From CAYFJO01 sp964343305 (lineage in GTDB: Bacteria > Planctomycetota > Planctomycetia > Pirellulales > Pirellulaceae): a DNA stretch of 22,318 nt. This document shows positions 15,322-22,318 of the stretch, piece after piece (the first letter of the stretch is position 1; each line of letters begins with the position of its first letter). The stretch lies in contig CAYFJO010000160.1 in NCBI GenBank assembly GCA_964343305.1, positions 1 through 22,318 of the forward strand, given 5' to 3'. The position numbers and the translations under genes are program-made. The notes under the pieces were generated by a model. It did no database searches. It was not told where the DNA came from and was given only the letters and a program-made list of their open reading frames with translations.

Positions 15322-15852
15322 ATGTCTGACGTCGACCCCAAGAAAACCATCAAACTTAAAGAAATATGTCGCTTACTTGACGTCAAGGAGCGACAAGCGA
15401 GTTACGTGATGGAAAGGGGTTTCGTACCGAAAAGGATTCATGAGTCGCCAGACCGGGGAAACCACCGTTGCTTCCACCCCGGAGATGCTTTTTGGCTTGG
15501 GTTGGTGCTAAAGCTAAAAGAACATGGGATTCAGATGTCGTTGGCAGCGGCAATCGCCGATTTGTCCAATTTGGCTTTGCGAGGAATAACTCAGAATTTG
15601 GGTTTGGACTGGCGATTTCTTCCGACGCTGGGCCGGTTTGACACGGAGCATGAGTATTTCCTCGAAGTGGGGGACATGAAGTTCTTTAGGCTTGCCACTG
15701 ATGCCTACCCGAGTCAGTCGGGGCTTTATTTCACGGATTGGAATCGAGTTCGAGGATCGAAAAAATCGCCAAGGGACATCAGCCCGTTGGTGACCATCCG
15801 CTTTGATCTCCGGAAACTCGCGTCATTGCTCAAGGACGCGAATTGGGAATAA
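15322..15852 (+). CDS. MerR-like transcriptional regulator
   Basis: This 176-residue protein begins with a winged helix-turn-helix of the MerR type (IKLKEICRLLDVKERQASYVMERGFVPKRI, about 10-39), then the wing (RCFHPGDAFWLGLVLKL) and helices to about 85. The last 90 residues are mixed and have no obvious metal-binding cysteines, so the inducer is unknown. It sits between three copies of one operator: one in its own promoter region and two in the promoter of the next gene. That layout suggests autoregulation and control of the downstream module. The start has a weak ribosome site (GGA, 14 bp upstream). Confidence 0.75.
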   Translation: MSDVDPKKTIKLKEICRLLDVKERQASYVMERGFVPKRIHESPDRGNHRCFHPGDAFWLGLVLKLKEHGIQMSLAAAIADLSNLALRGITQNLGLDWRFLPTLGRFDTEHEYFLEVGDMKFFRLATDAYPSQSGLYFTDWNRVRGSKKSPRDISPLVTIRFDLRKLASLLKDANWE

Positions 15853-15856
15853 ACAC

Positions 15857-15911
15857 TTGACATAGATCCGACAATCGGATTAATATTGGAATATAGATCC
15901 GATAGTCGGAT
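15857..15911 (+). promoter_or_regulatory. MerR-type promoter with two operators
   Basis: TTGACA (15857-15862) and TAATAT (15881-15886) are good -35 and -10 hexamers 18 bp apart. ATCCGACAATCGGAT (15866-15880) is a perfect 6-bp inverted repeat that fills the end of the spacer. A second copy, ATCCGATAGTCGGAT (15897-15911), lies after the -10, in the early leader. The two copies start 31 bp apart, about three helix turns. Operators in promoter spacers are typical of MerR regulators. Confidence 0.75.
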
Positions 15912-15916
15912 TAGAG

Positions 15917-16867
15917 ATGTTACCCAGCCACGACGCCGTAAGTGTATCGATGACGAAGAACGCAGTTTCCGAGAAAAACGAAGGTCAGCGATGCGAATCG
16001 CCGAAGGGTGCTTCCGCTCACATCGAACGCAACCAAGGTTCGCGGTCCAATGCCATCAAGCATGGTTTAACGGCCAAGACTCTGTTTCCAAATACTCTGC
16101 AAGATCGAGAATTCCTCGTCGAGCACCATGCACGTCTGGTGAAGTTTTGGAATCCACAAACACCAACAGATCACTTTTTCGTTCGGGAGTTGGCGAGGCA
16201 CGAAACTGCTCTGCAAAAAGCTGAGGAAATGGAAGCAGCAATTCTGCGCCACAGTGGCAAAAAAGCTTCGAGCATTGTTTTCGCTGATCAAGCCGAACAG
16301 TACTCGGATGAAGAAATGGCCGACGCCTTGCTCGCGACCGCCGGAGCTTCCGATGCGCTGGTGAGAATCACGAGATACCGGCGAGCGCATGAACGCGGGT
16401 TCCATAAATGTCTCAACGCGCTGCGCCAGAACGATGACTCCACGGTCAACGACATCGATCGTGAAACCAGCGACGAAAGGCGTTCTTTTGCGACTGACGC
16501 AGAGTGCGAAGCATACCTTTTAGCAAGAATCGCAGACAGTGGCTATTGCTGTAAGAAATGTCAAGGTAGTTCCGGTAACTGGGTCGCATCTCGACGAGTT
16601 TGGCAGTGCCGAAGTTGTCGGCGTCAGAATAGTATTCGTGTAGGCACCGTTATGGAAAGGTCGCATCTTCCACTCCATGTTTGGTTTGGAGCGATTCAAG
16701 CCTTGTTGAGGGATCGTGACTGCTCAAACGCGAAGCTCGTCGAAATCACCGAGATAAACCGCACGGCAACTGTCCGCCGTATTGCGCGTCGCATTCGTAG
16801 CGCGATTGATTCGCCAAATGCGTCGAAATTGTTGGCGGGACTCGATCGTGTATTGGGAGAAAACTGA
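15917..16867 (+). CDS. Protein with C-terminal IS1595-type zinc ribbon
   Basis: This 316-residue protein has two recognisable parts. Residues 42-58 (SRSNAIKHGLTAKTLFP) are a motif common in uncharacterised planctomycete proteins. Residues 208-262 look like the zinc ribbon at the start of IS1595-type transposases: CCKKC, then WQCRSCRRQNSIRVGTV, then LPLHVWFGAI. A short helix-turn-helix region follows (VEITEINRTATVRRIARRI), but the chain stops before any DDE catalytic domain. It is therefore probably a DNA-binding protein, not a transposase. The middle (60-170) is helical. The start at 15917 follows the MerR-type promoter; ATG at 15950 is an alternative. The rest of the module (small protein and terminase-like subunit) follows. 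Confidence 0.65.
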   Translation: MLPSHDAVSVSMTKNAVSEKNEGQRCESPKGASAHIERNQGSRSNAIKHGLTAKTLFPNTLQDREFLVEHHARLVKFWNPQTPTDHFFVRELARHETALQKAEEMEAAILRHSGKKASSIVFADQAEQYSDEEMADALLATAGASDALVRITRYRRAHERGFHKCLNALRQNDDSTVNDIDRETSDERRSFATDAECEAYLLARIADSGYCCKKCQGSSGNWVASRRVWQCRSCRRQNSIRVGTVMERSHLPLHVWFGAIQALLRDRDCSNAKLVEITEINRTATVRRIARRIRSAIDSPNASKLLAGLDRVLGEN

Positions 16868-16881
16868 ATCAAGTGTCTCAA

Positions 16882-17019
16882 ATGAGCAAATTCTACGAAA
16901 CGAATCCAGTGATTTGGTTACCCCAATTGTTCATGGCCATTGCCTCAAAGCCGAGTCAGGGTACGTGTTGCGATCCTAGAACAATTGACCACAAGTTCAG
17001 CATTCAGAAACAAGCATGA
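16882..17019 (+). CDS. Possible 45-residue protein
   Basis: A short frame opens MSKFYETNPVIWLPQLFMA and ends SIQKQA. The ribosome site is poor and no family is recognised. It lies in the 229-bp gap after the zinc-ribbon gene; the gap otherwise holds nothing clear apart from the strong AAGGAG before 17097. Confidence 0.2.
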   Translation: MSKFYETNPVIWLPQLFMAIASKPSQGTCCDPRTIDHKFSIQKQA

Positions 17020-17096
17020 GTAAAGCGTCTCGTCAATGAAACGCATTTCGAGTTATTACCAATCCCAAAACCGTTTTCTTTAAAAGGAGATGAGCG

Positions 17097-17483
17097 ATGA
17101 CGGACAAATCTTCAAGTTCGGCAACCGGGCCTTTAGGGGAGCCGAAAGGAACGCGTAGTTCCACACATCGGAAGGCCAGTAAGAAAATCTCGATTCCAAC
17201 TGTGGATCAAATCTTGCAGCAGCTAATGCATCTTAATTCGGTGGTCGCGTTTGGTGCGATGTCGTCAAGAGATGCGAGTTTGATTAATAAGAATCTCAAG
17301 ATCGTACTCGATGTTCAGATGAAGAGGGCGAACCGTGAGGATTCAGGTCCCAGTCAGGAAGCCTTGTCCGAATTTTGCCGAAATGATCCGCGACTCTTGA
17401 ATGCACTCGAACCTTTCCTTGCGGACGACCAGGTTGAGTGGCTGATGTCTGAGATCACGGACGATCAGGATGAACAGGTTTGA
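17097..17483 (+). CDS. Small acidic protein before the terminase-like gene
   Basis: This 128-residue protein has a basic, Ser-rich start (to about 33), a helical middle (TVDQILQQLMHLNSVVAFG, then LINKNLKIVLDVQMKR), and an acidic C-terminus (DDQVEWLMSEITDDQDEQV). I do not recognise the family. The position, a small helical protein directly before and overlapping a terminase-like large subunit by 14 bp, fits a terminase small subunit or partner. That is inference by position. It has a strong AAGGAG ribosome site. Confidence 0.65.
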   Translation: MTDKSSSSATGPLGEPKGTRSSTHRKASKKISIPTVDQILQQLMHLNSVVAFGAMSSRDASLINKNLKIVLDVQMKRANREDSGPSQEALSEFCRNDPRLLNALEPFLADDQVEWLMSEITDDQDEQV

Positions 17484-18993
17484 ATGGTGCGAGTCGTTTG
17501 TCAATTTGAAGGGCCGGCAACTTTCGTTTGGCGGGCGGGCGTACTTGCGGATGATCTACAACTCGAACGCTCGCCGCGTCGTGATGCGTTGTTCTCGCCA
17601 AGTGGAAAAAACAACTTTCATCTGCAACGTTGTCACGCACGCCGCCGCTACGATTCCTGGGATTCATATTGTGGTTGTTTTTCCCCGGCAAGAGCAGGCT
17701 GGCGTATTCGCAAAATCGCGGCTACGACCGGTGATCACGGAAAGCCCCGTGATTCGACGAATTCTTTTGGGCAGGAAATATCGAGATCCGCAAGTGAGCC
17801 ACATGAGATTCAAGAACGGTTCGGAAGTCTACATTCGCGCAGCCTATCATAGTGCCGATGCCGTGCGAGGGATTGATGCAGATTTCCTTCTCATTGATGA
17901 ATACCAGGATATCGCCAGCGGTGATCTCCCCATTCTGGAAGAGACGTTAAGTCACTCTGAACATCGGCGCGTTTTTTTGACGGGTACGCCAAAGAGCATC
18001 GACAATCACCTCGAAGACGCGTTCGGTCGCTCAACTGCCAATGAGTGGCGCATCCCATGTGAGTGCGGTGAGTCCGTTTTTCTTGATGAAGAATGTCTCG
18101 GTACAATTGGGCCGATCTGCCCAAAATGTCAGCAGGATGTCGATCCGAGAATGGGTTCATGGGTTTCTCGCAATCCCGAATCGATTTGGGGCGATGGATT
18201 CACACTCAATCACTTAGTGACTCCCTGGTTGAACTATCCAGAGCTGTTAGAACGTCGGCAAAGCTACAACCCAGCAATGTTTCGTAACGAATGCTTAGGA
18301 CTCCCAACGTATCTCGGAGACCACATCGTCACACGCGAGGAAGTCGAGCAGTGTTGCGAATCCCGGCCGATGGCAAAGTCGGCTGCCGATATCCGCGCGG
18401 ACGTGCGCCCATACCTGGTCGCCGGAATCGACTGGGGTGGGGGCGTCACATCTCGGACTGTGTTGGTTATCGGTTACATGTTGAGCGACGATCGGTTCAA
18501 CGTTGTTTTCATGGAGCGATACGAGGCTCAAGAGGAGCCGGACGAAATTCTCAAGTCAATCGTGACGCGATGTAAACAATTTCGAGTGCCGCTGGTGGCC
18601 GCGGATGGCGGGGGCAACGGATCCGTATACAACAATCTGCTTATTAGCGAGTACACACAGGTTGCTGGATTATATGCGATGCTGTACTCCGTCTCGGATC
18701 AAGCACCTCGACAATACAAAGGACGGTTGTGGAGTTGGACAATCGGCCGAACGCCATCGATCGGGATGGTATTTACGCGAATCAAGAAGAAGCGAATCAG
18801 TTTTCCTCGGCTCGAAGATTCCACTTCCTTCCTTGACGAGATCTGGTGCGAGACAGCCGAATACGATGACCAAAACCGAACAATCAAGTACACGCATCCA
18901 GAGACACAACTCGACGATACATTGCACGCCATCAATTATGCGGCGGTACTCGCTAGAATGTCGATGGACTTGCGCGATCAAGGCGCTTGGTAA
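17470..18993 (+). CDS. Phage terminase large subunit-like protein
   Basis: This 507-residue protein has the parts of a terminase large subunit. The ATPase has a Walker A-like CSRQVEKTT (41-49), Walker B FLLIDE (139-144), and a coupling motif LTGTPK (170-175). A CxC/CxxC zinc ribbon (C197, C199, C217, C220) follows. The RNase H-like nuclease has D321 (GIDWGGG), D379 (AADGGG) and D482/D483 (QLDDTLHAINYA). These enzymes cut and pump DNA into phage heads. No portal, capsid or tail gene is present nearby, so this is a lone copy. The Walker A has Glu46 where Gly is usual in the GK[ST] loop, so ATP binding may differ. The start overlaps the preceding gene, and it is the last gene of the cargo. Confidence 0.85.
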   Translation: MNRFEWCESFVNLKGRQLSFGGRAYLRMIYNSNARRVVMRCSRQVEKTTFICNVVTHAAATIPGIHIVVVFPRQEQAGVFAKSRLRPVITESPVIRRILLGRKYRDPQVSHMRFKNGSEVYIRAAYHSADAVRGIDADFLLIDEYQDIASGDLPILEETLSHSEHRRVFLTGTPKSIDNHLEDAFGRSTANEWRIPCECGESVFLDEECLGTIGPICPKCQQDVDPRMGSWVSRNPESIWGDGFTLNHLVTPWLNYPELLERRQSYNPAMFRNECLGLPTYLGDHIVTREEVEQCCESRPMAKSAADIRADVRPYLVAGIDWGGGVTSRTVLVIGYMLSDDRFNVVFMERYEAQEEPDEILKSIVTRCKQFRVPLVAADGGGNGSVYNNLLISEYTQVAGLYAMLYSVSDQAPRQYKGRLWSWTIGRTPSIGMVFTRIKKKRISFPRLEDSTSFLDEIWCETAEYDDQNRTIKYTHPETQLDDTLHAINYAAVLARMSMDLRDQGAW

Positions 18994-19065
18994 GCAGCGG
19001 CGTACACCAAGCCATGAATCGCGAAAACCAGACTTCGTGTTGACAAGTTGTACGTTTGCACTGCA

Positions 19066-19195
19066 CGTGACAAATAGACTGTTGAATTGCGGGCGGAATG
19101 CCAATAAATCTGTAGATGATCGGACAGCTAATCTGTAGAACTCGGTCGTAAGTCGTTAATTGACGGAAAGATCGTGACAGCTTTTATGTAGAACA
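19066..19195. repeat. Transposon right end with four TnsB-type sites
   Basis: Read on the - strand, the end starts TGTTCTACA at 19195 and has sites at 19173-19193, 19120-19140, 19097-19117 and 19066-19086. The first two share GACAGCT and TGTAGAA blocks (+ strand); the third keeps CTGTAGA; the fourth keeps both outer parts. The general form ACAnATTAnnTGTC is like the end repeats of Tn5053-like and type V-K CAST elements. The next five bases (CCACG) would be the target duplication, but the other copy is not in view. The stretch 18994-19065 holds nothing clear. Confidence 0.82.
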
Positions 19196-19206
19196 CCACG
19201 TCAGGC

Positions 19207-21216
19207 TTAATCGGTGCGTCCCTCGACGACGACGGCGAAGCCATGCAGCCACTCCTCAAAGTTGGTGTATCCGTCGCCATCGTCGTCGCCGCTCGGATTG
19301 CCCGGGATTGTCAGAGTACGCCGGTTCTCGGCCAGATCGGGCCAGCCGCCCACGTCTTCCTGGCTGGCGATGATCTTGCCCTTGCCGCTGTTGATGTTGC
19401 TGATAATGCGTTCGTCGACGGGATCGCGATCCGCGGGGCGTGCGCCGGCGTGCGCAAGGACAAAGTCTCTGACTTGCTCGGCCGGCATGGGTTCGTAGCC
19501 GCGAATCCAGATCGCGGCTTCGCGGGTTGCAGCCCTCTTGTGCGCAGGAAGCGGGGCATGGGTGGGCCATGGATGCTGTTTTGTGACGTTGTCGCTGCTC
19601 CACGGCTCTGCGATGATATTGCCGTTGAAAATATTGTCCCGGCCCAGGTGGAATCTGGATTGGGGATTTACCCCGCTACGCAGCGCGATCCTCGCGCTGC
19701 CTCCACCGAGGACGTTGGCGACAACCGATGCCTTGACAGCGCCCTTCCTTACCCCAGCGTGGTCGTCGATCTGGATCGAGCAACTGCGACCGCAGGCATG
19801 CACGTAGTTGTTGGCAACGACCGCCGATCCCGCACTGACGGCCGGACTCCGGTCCGCATTGAACGCCATCAGGTTCTGGATAATGGCTGTGCGTCGCCCG
19901 CCGTAGTCGCCGCCCTGGTACGAAAGAACATAGAAGCCCTTGGAGTGCGGTCCCTTGGGATGCAAGGGCGTCGCCAGTGCTTCGGCGGTGATGAGGTTGC
20001 TGAACGTAGCGTCGTCGGCACCGGTCATCAGGTTCATGTCCGTCCCCCAGCTCAGTGAACAGTGGTCCACGACAAGGTTCCGCACGCCCGGTTCGATGGT
20101 GATGGGATCCGGCATCTGGGATTTCGTGGGGTTGGGCGGTATGCCCTGGTCACCGGTGCGCAGGCGGATATGCTGGATGAAGATGTCGTTGACGCTGCCG
20201 CGGATGTGGAAGCCGTGGTTCCTGATGGTGATGCCCGGCCGCGGTGCGGTGGCCCCGGCGATGGTGAGGTAGCAGTTGCGGTTTCGGATGGGGATGCTGC
20301 TCTTAAGCGCGATCGTGCCGGAGACCTCGAATACGATGGTCCGTGCCCGTTCCTGTCCCTCAATTCCCTCGCGAAGCGAGCCCGGCCCGGAGTCATTGAG
20401 ATTGGTGACCAGGTAGACTTCCGCGCGCGAAGCGAAGTACGACTCGTGCTGTATCGCGAAGAGGGCCGCGATCCGCCCTGGCGTTAGGGAGCGATCGAAA
20501 AGCATGACGTCGTCGACCAGTCCGGTGACTGCCTTGCCGATCGTCAGATGACGGGATGGGGCCGCGGTGAGGTCTTCGATCACTTTATTCCAGGCATCGT
20601 GTACCATCGTCCCGTTCAAGTAGAAACGGGACCGGCCCGTGGTGCTGTCGTATACGGCGGCGACGTGGCGCCACCTGCCGACAGTGGCGTAGTCGTGCCA
20701 CTCGGTATGGACGTTCGCGCCGCTTCGGTTCCGCAGCCAAAACATCCATTTGCCGCCAAACCCAGCGTTGTGCCCCAATCGCCAGTATCCGCTGCCTTCG
20801 ACTTCGCTGGCCGCCACGATCCCGCCTGGCTGTTCCAAATACACCCAGGCCATGACCGTGAAACTACCGCCGGGTTTGACGTACCCCTTGGTGTTGGCCA
20901 GCTTCAGGGAGCCCTTGCCCTTGAGGCTCAGCGTATGTCCTTTGTCTCTCTTAACGATGGCGGCATTTCCGGTCAGTGTGCCGCCGCCGGGTGTGCCGTC
21001 ATTGAAGTTCCAATGTCCAACCAGAGAGGCATCCCAACCGGACTCAAGAGAGACATCTTTCAGATGCCGTCCGCTGCCGGCGGGCGTCTGCACACCGAAA
21101 CCGTGCGCGCCGGGGATGATCGGTAGCGACTCTGCTGCTTGCGACGTCGGCACCATCGAAACCACCACCACGAAGATCTTCGTCATGAGTCTGGTCGTTT
21201 TTGGTAAGCACATCAT
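19207..21216 (-). CDS. Secreted LamG/pectate-lyase-like beta-helix protein
   Basis: This 669-residue protein begins with a signal peptide (MTKIFVVVVSMVPTSQA, likely cut after A27). After IPGAHGFGVQTPAGSGR there is a LamG (concanavalin-like) domain (about 60-260), then VYLVTNLNDSGPGSLREGI and a right-handed beta-helix of the pectate-lyase type (about 268-560). The C-terminus has a calcium-loop-like DDDGDGYTNFEEW, as in dockerin-type repeats. The role is probably polysaccharide binding or breakdown outside the cytoplasm. The LamG domain sits exactly between two pieces normally adjacent in pectate lyases, so it is an insertion. AAGGAG lies eight bases before the start. Its stop is 11 bp from the transposon end. 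Base composition is clearly G+C-richer than the transposon. Confidence 0.82.
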   Translation of the reverse strand: MMCLPKTTRLMTKIFVVVVSMVPTSQAAESLPIIPGAHGFGVQTPAGSGRHLKDVSLESGWDASLVGHWNFNDGTPGGGTLTGNAAIVKRDKGHTLSLKGKGSLKLANTKGYVKPGGSFTVMAWVYLEQPGGIVAASEVEGSGYWRLGHNAGFGGKWMFWLRNRSGANVHTEWHDYATVGRWRHVAAVYDSTTGRSRFYLNGTMVHDAWNKVIEDLTAAPSRHLTIGKAVTGLVDDVMLFDRSLTPGRIAALFAIQHESYFASRAEVYLVTNLNDSGPGSLREGIEGQERARTIVFEVSGTIALKSSIPIRNRNCYLTIAGATAPRPGITIRNHGFHIRGSVNDIFIQHIRLRTGDQGIPPNPTKSQMPDPITIEPGVRNLVVDHCSLSWGTDMNLMTGADDATFSNLITAEALATPLHPKGPHSKGFYVLSYQGGDYGGRRTAIIQNLMAFNADRSPAVSAGSAVVANNYVHACGRSCSIQIDDHAGVRKGAVKASVVANVLGGGSARIALRSGVNPQSRFHLGRDNIFNGNIIAEPWSSDNVTKQHPWPTHAPLPAHKRAATREAAIWIRGYEPMPAEQVRDFVLAHAGARPADRDPVDERIISNINSGKGKIIASQEDVGGWPDLAENRRTLTIPGNPSGDDDGDGYTNFEEWLHGFAVVVEGRTD

Positions 21217-21326
21217 TGCGTCGGCTCCTTAAATCGTTGGACCAGCACAGTAGGCGCAGGCCAAACGCGATTCTTCCTTCAACGGATACGATGTCGAGCG
21301 GAAACCGGATTTCCTCGGCCAGCGAC

Positions 21327-22318
21327 CTACAGGCCCTCCACGGCCCAGCCGTCTCGGTAGGTTCGGTGGAGGCGCTGGTTGGCCGCGGGCACGTTGGTGA
21401 CTTCCATCCGGGCGGCGTCCCAGGCGAGTTCCTTGCCCGCGAACAGCAGGGCGACGGTGCCCAGCAGGACCGTCTCAGTCAGTGGGCCCGAGTAGTCGAA
21501 GCCTGCGGCCGTAGTCGCTTTCCCCAGGCAGGCGTCGATCCAGTGGTGGTAGTGGTTCCGCGGTGCCAGCTTGGGGAGCGCGTAGTCTTTGAAACGGGCC
21601 TTGGGGAAAAGTTGAGGGTCGTCGACGTGCGGCAACAGCAGCGATCCGGCCTCGCCGATCAGCAGCGATCCCTGACTGGGGTATTTCTGGTTGTCAATTT
21701 TTTGGCGCAACTCGTCGGGCGGATACCTGCCTCCATCGGACCAAGTGAACTCGAGGGTCTTGTCGGCGGTCAGGTCGTTGCCGGCGAAGGTGTAGTGGAG
21801 GATCTGCCAGGTCGGCCAGGTTTCGCCGCGTCGAGCATGGGTGTTCCACCACGCCGGCTCGACTTCCGCCCGGATGTGAAGCGGCGCGGTGAGCTTCAGG
21901 GCCTGGAACGGCGTGTCGATGATGTGGCAGCCCATATCACCCAGCCAGCCAACGCCAAAGTCCTGCCAACCGCGCCACCATGTCGGATGGTACACTCCTT
22001 GTTTGTACGGGCGCACCGGCGCCGTGCCGAGCCATACGTCCCAATCCAGCGTCGTTGGGACGGGGTCCTTGCCCTTCGGGCGCGGGCCGGTCGGGCGATA
22101 CTTGCCCGACGGCTTGTTCGACCAGGCGTAGACACGCTTTACCCGGCCGATCGCCCCATCACGGATCAACTGGACTGCCGTGCGATAGCTGATCGACGAG
22201 TTGACCTGGATGCCCATTTGCGTGGCCAGTTGGGCCTTGGCGGCCGCCTCGGTCACGCGGCGCGCCTCGTACACGTCGTGCGTCATCGGCTTCTGGACGA
22301 ACACGTGCTTGCCATTGT
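21327..22318 (-). CDS. Gfo/Idh/MocA-family oxidoreductase (5' end outside window)
   Basis: The frame is open to the right edge of the window, so the start lies outside it. The visible part starts NGKHVFVQKPMTHDVYEA, the conserved stretch of Gfo/Idh/MocA proteins after the NAD-binding fold (K and P of the EKP-like motif are QKP here). Next come IRDGAIGRVKRVYAW, then GWLGDMGCHIIDTP, whose GDxGxHxxD form binds substrate, and a C-terminal domain of the type abundant in planctomycetes. It is likely an NAD(P)-dependent sugar-type dehydrogenase; the substrate is unknown. It lies 110 bp upstream of the LamG/pectate-lyase gene on the same strand, so both may belong to one carbohydrate-use locus. Nothing clear was seen in that gap apart from the downstream ribosome site. 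Confidence 0.85.
   Translation of the reverse strand, partial: NGKHVFVQKPMTHDVYEARRVTEAAAKAQLATQMGIQVNSSISYRTAVQLIRDGAIGRVKRVYAWSNKPSGKYRPTGPRPKGKDPVPTTLDWDVWLGTAPVRPYKQGVYHPTWWRGWQDFGVGWLGDMGCHIIDTPFQALKLTAPLHIRAEVEPAWWNTHARRGETWPTWQILHYTFAGNDLTADKTLEFTWSDGGRYPPDELRQKIDNQKYPSQGSLLIGEAGSLLLPHVDDPQLFPKARFKDYALPKLAPRNHYHHWIDACLGKATTAAGFDYSGPLTETVLLGTVALLFAGKELAWDAARMEVTNVPAANQRLHRTYRDGWAVEGL

Larger units (their letters stand above)
1..19195 (+). mobile_element. Tn7/Tn5053-like transposon with cargo (left terminus not seen)
   Basis: A core of TnsA-, TnsB-, TnsC- and TniQ-type genes is followed by cargo on the same strand, and an end carrying repeated TnsB-type sites lies at 19066-19195. Base composition is visibly more A+T-rich than the flank after 19200. 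No TGTTCTACA-like end was found in bases 1-425, so the true left boundary is probably outside the window; position 1 is only the window edge. The arrangement has the transposition genes at one end, reading inward, with cargo between them and the far end, as in Tn7-like elements. No Cas genes are present, so this is not a CRISPR-associated transposon in what can be seen. That the right end belongs to these tns genes, rather than to a second nested element, is inference. Confidence 0.75.

Noticed and set aside
18605..19138. 177-residue reading frame overlapping the terminase-like gene
   Set aside because: It is in another frame of a well-supported gene and runs through the transposon end sites.
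19243..20058. 271-residue reading frame opposite the LamG/pectate-lyase gene
   Set aside because: Antisense frame created by high G+C content; the - strand gene has domains and a ribosome site.

Overview
The window looks like planctomycete DNA. The right flank has a secreted LamG/pectate-lyase-like protein and an oxidoreductase of the Gfo/Idh/MocA type common in that phylum, and several small proteins also have a planctomycete look. By eye, bases 1 to about 19.2 kb have clearly lower G+C than the right flank, and all genes there are on the + strand. That stretch is best read as one Tn7/Tn5053-like transposon with cargo. Its right terminus is visible at 19195. No matching left terminus was found, so it probably lies upstream of base 1.

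Layout: (1) 1-425 is a gene-free leader with two 39-bp imperfect direct repeats and a 17-bp palindrome. (2) 426-7049 is a transposition operon: a Ku-type DNA-end-binding protein, a TnsA-type endonuclease, a TnsB-type DD(35)E transposase, a TnsC/TniB-type AAA ATPase, and a TniQ/TnsD-type target selector with about five tandem C-terminal helix-turn-helix units. It ends at a terminator at 7081-7110. (3) 7137-15154 is a long cargo run centred on a bacterial ubiquitin-like conjugation system. It encodes a DUF1257/Ycf35-like protein, a DUF2997 protein, a Ycf46-like AAA ATPase, several unrecognised proteins, a 72-residue ubiquitin-like protein, an E2-like protein with a C-terminal RING-like cysteine cluster, a JAB/JAMM peptidase, an E1/ThiF-like adenylating enzyme, and two tiny membrane proteins with arginine-rich tails. 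A strong terminator at 15178-15220 closes it. (4) 15249-18993 is a separately controlled module: a MerR-like regulator with three copies of one operator, a protein ending in an IS1595-type zinc ribbon, a small acidic protein, and a lone terminase-like large subunit. (5) 19066-19195 is the right end, with four TnsB-type sites. (6) 19207-22318 is the chromosomal flank on the - strand.

Likely cooperation: TnsA and TnsB would cut and join the ends, TnsC would link them to a target chosen by TniQ, and Ku would bind the double-strand ends that cut-and-paste transposition creates. In the cargo, the E1-like enzyme would activate the ubiquitin-like protein and pass it to the E2-RING fusion, while the JAB protein would process or remove it. 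The Ycf46-like ATPase with the DUF1257 and DUF2997 proteins may remodel or select substrates. A defence role is plausible but is inference. The most unusual points are a Ku gene heading a Tn7-like operon, a complete E1/E2-RING/Ubl/JAB set carried as transposon cargo, and the MerR-terminase module beside the right end.
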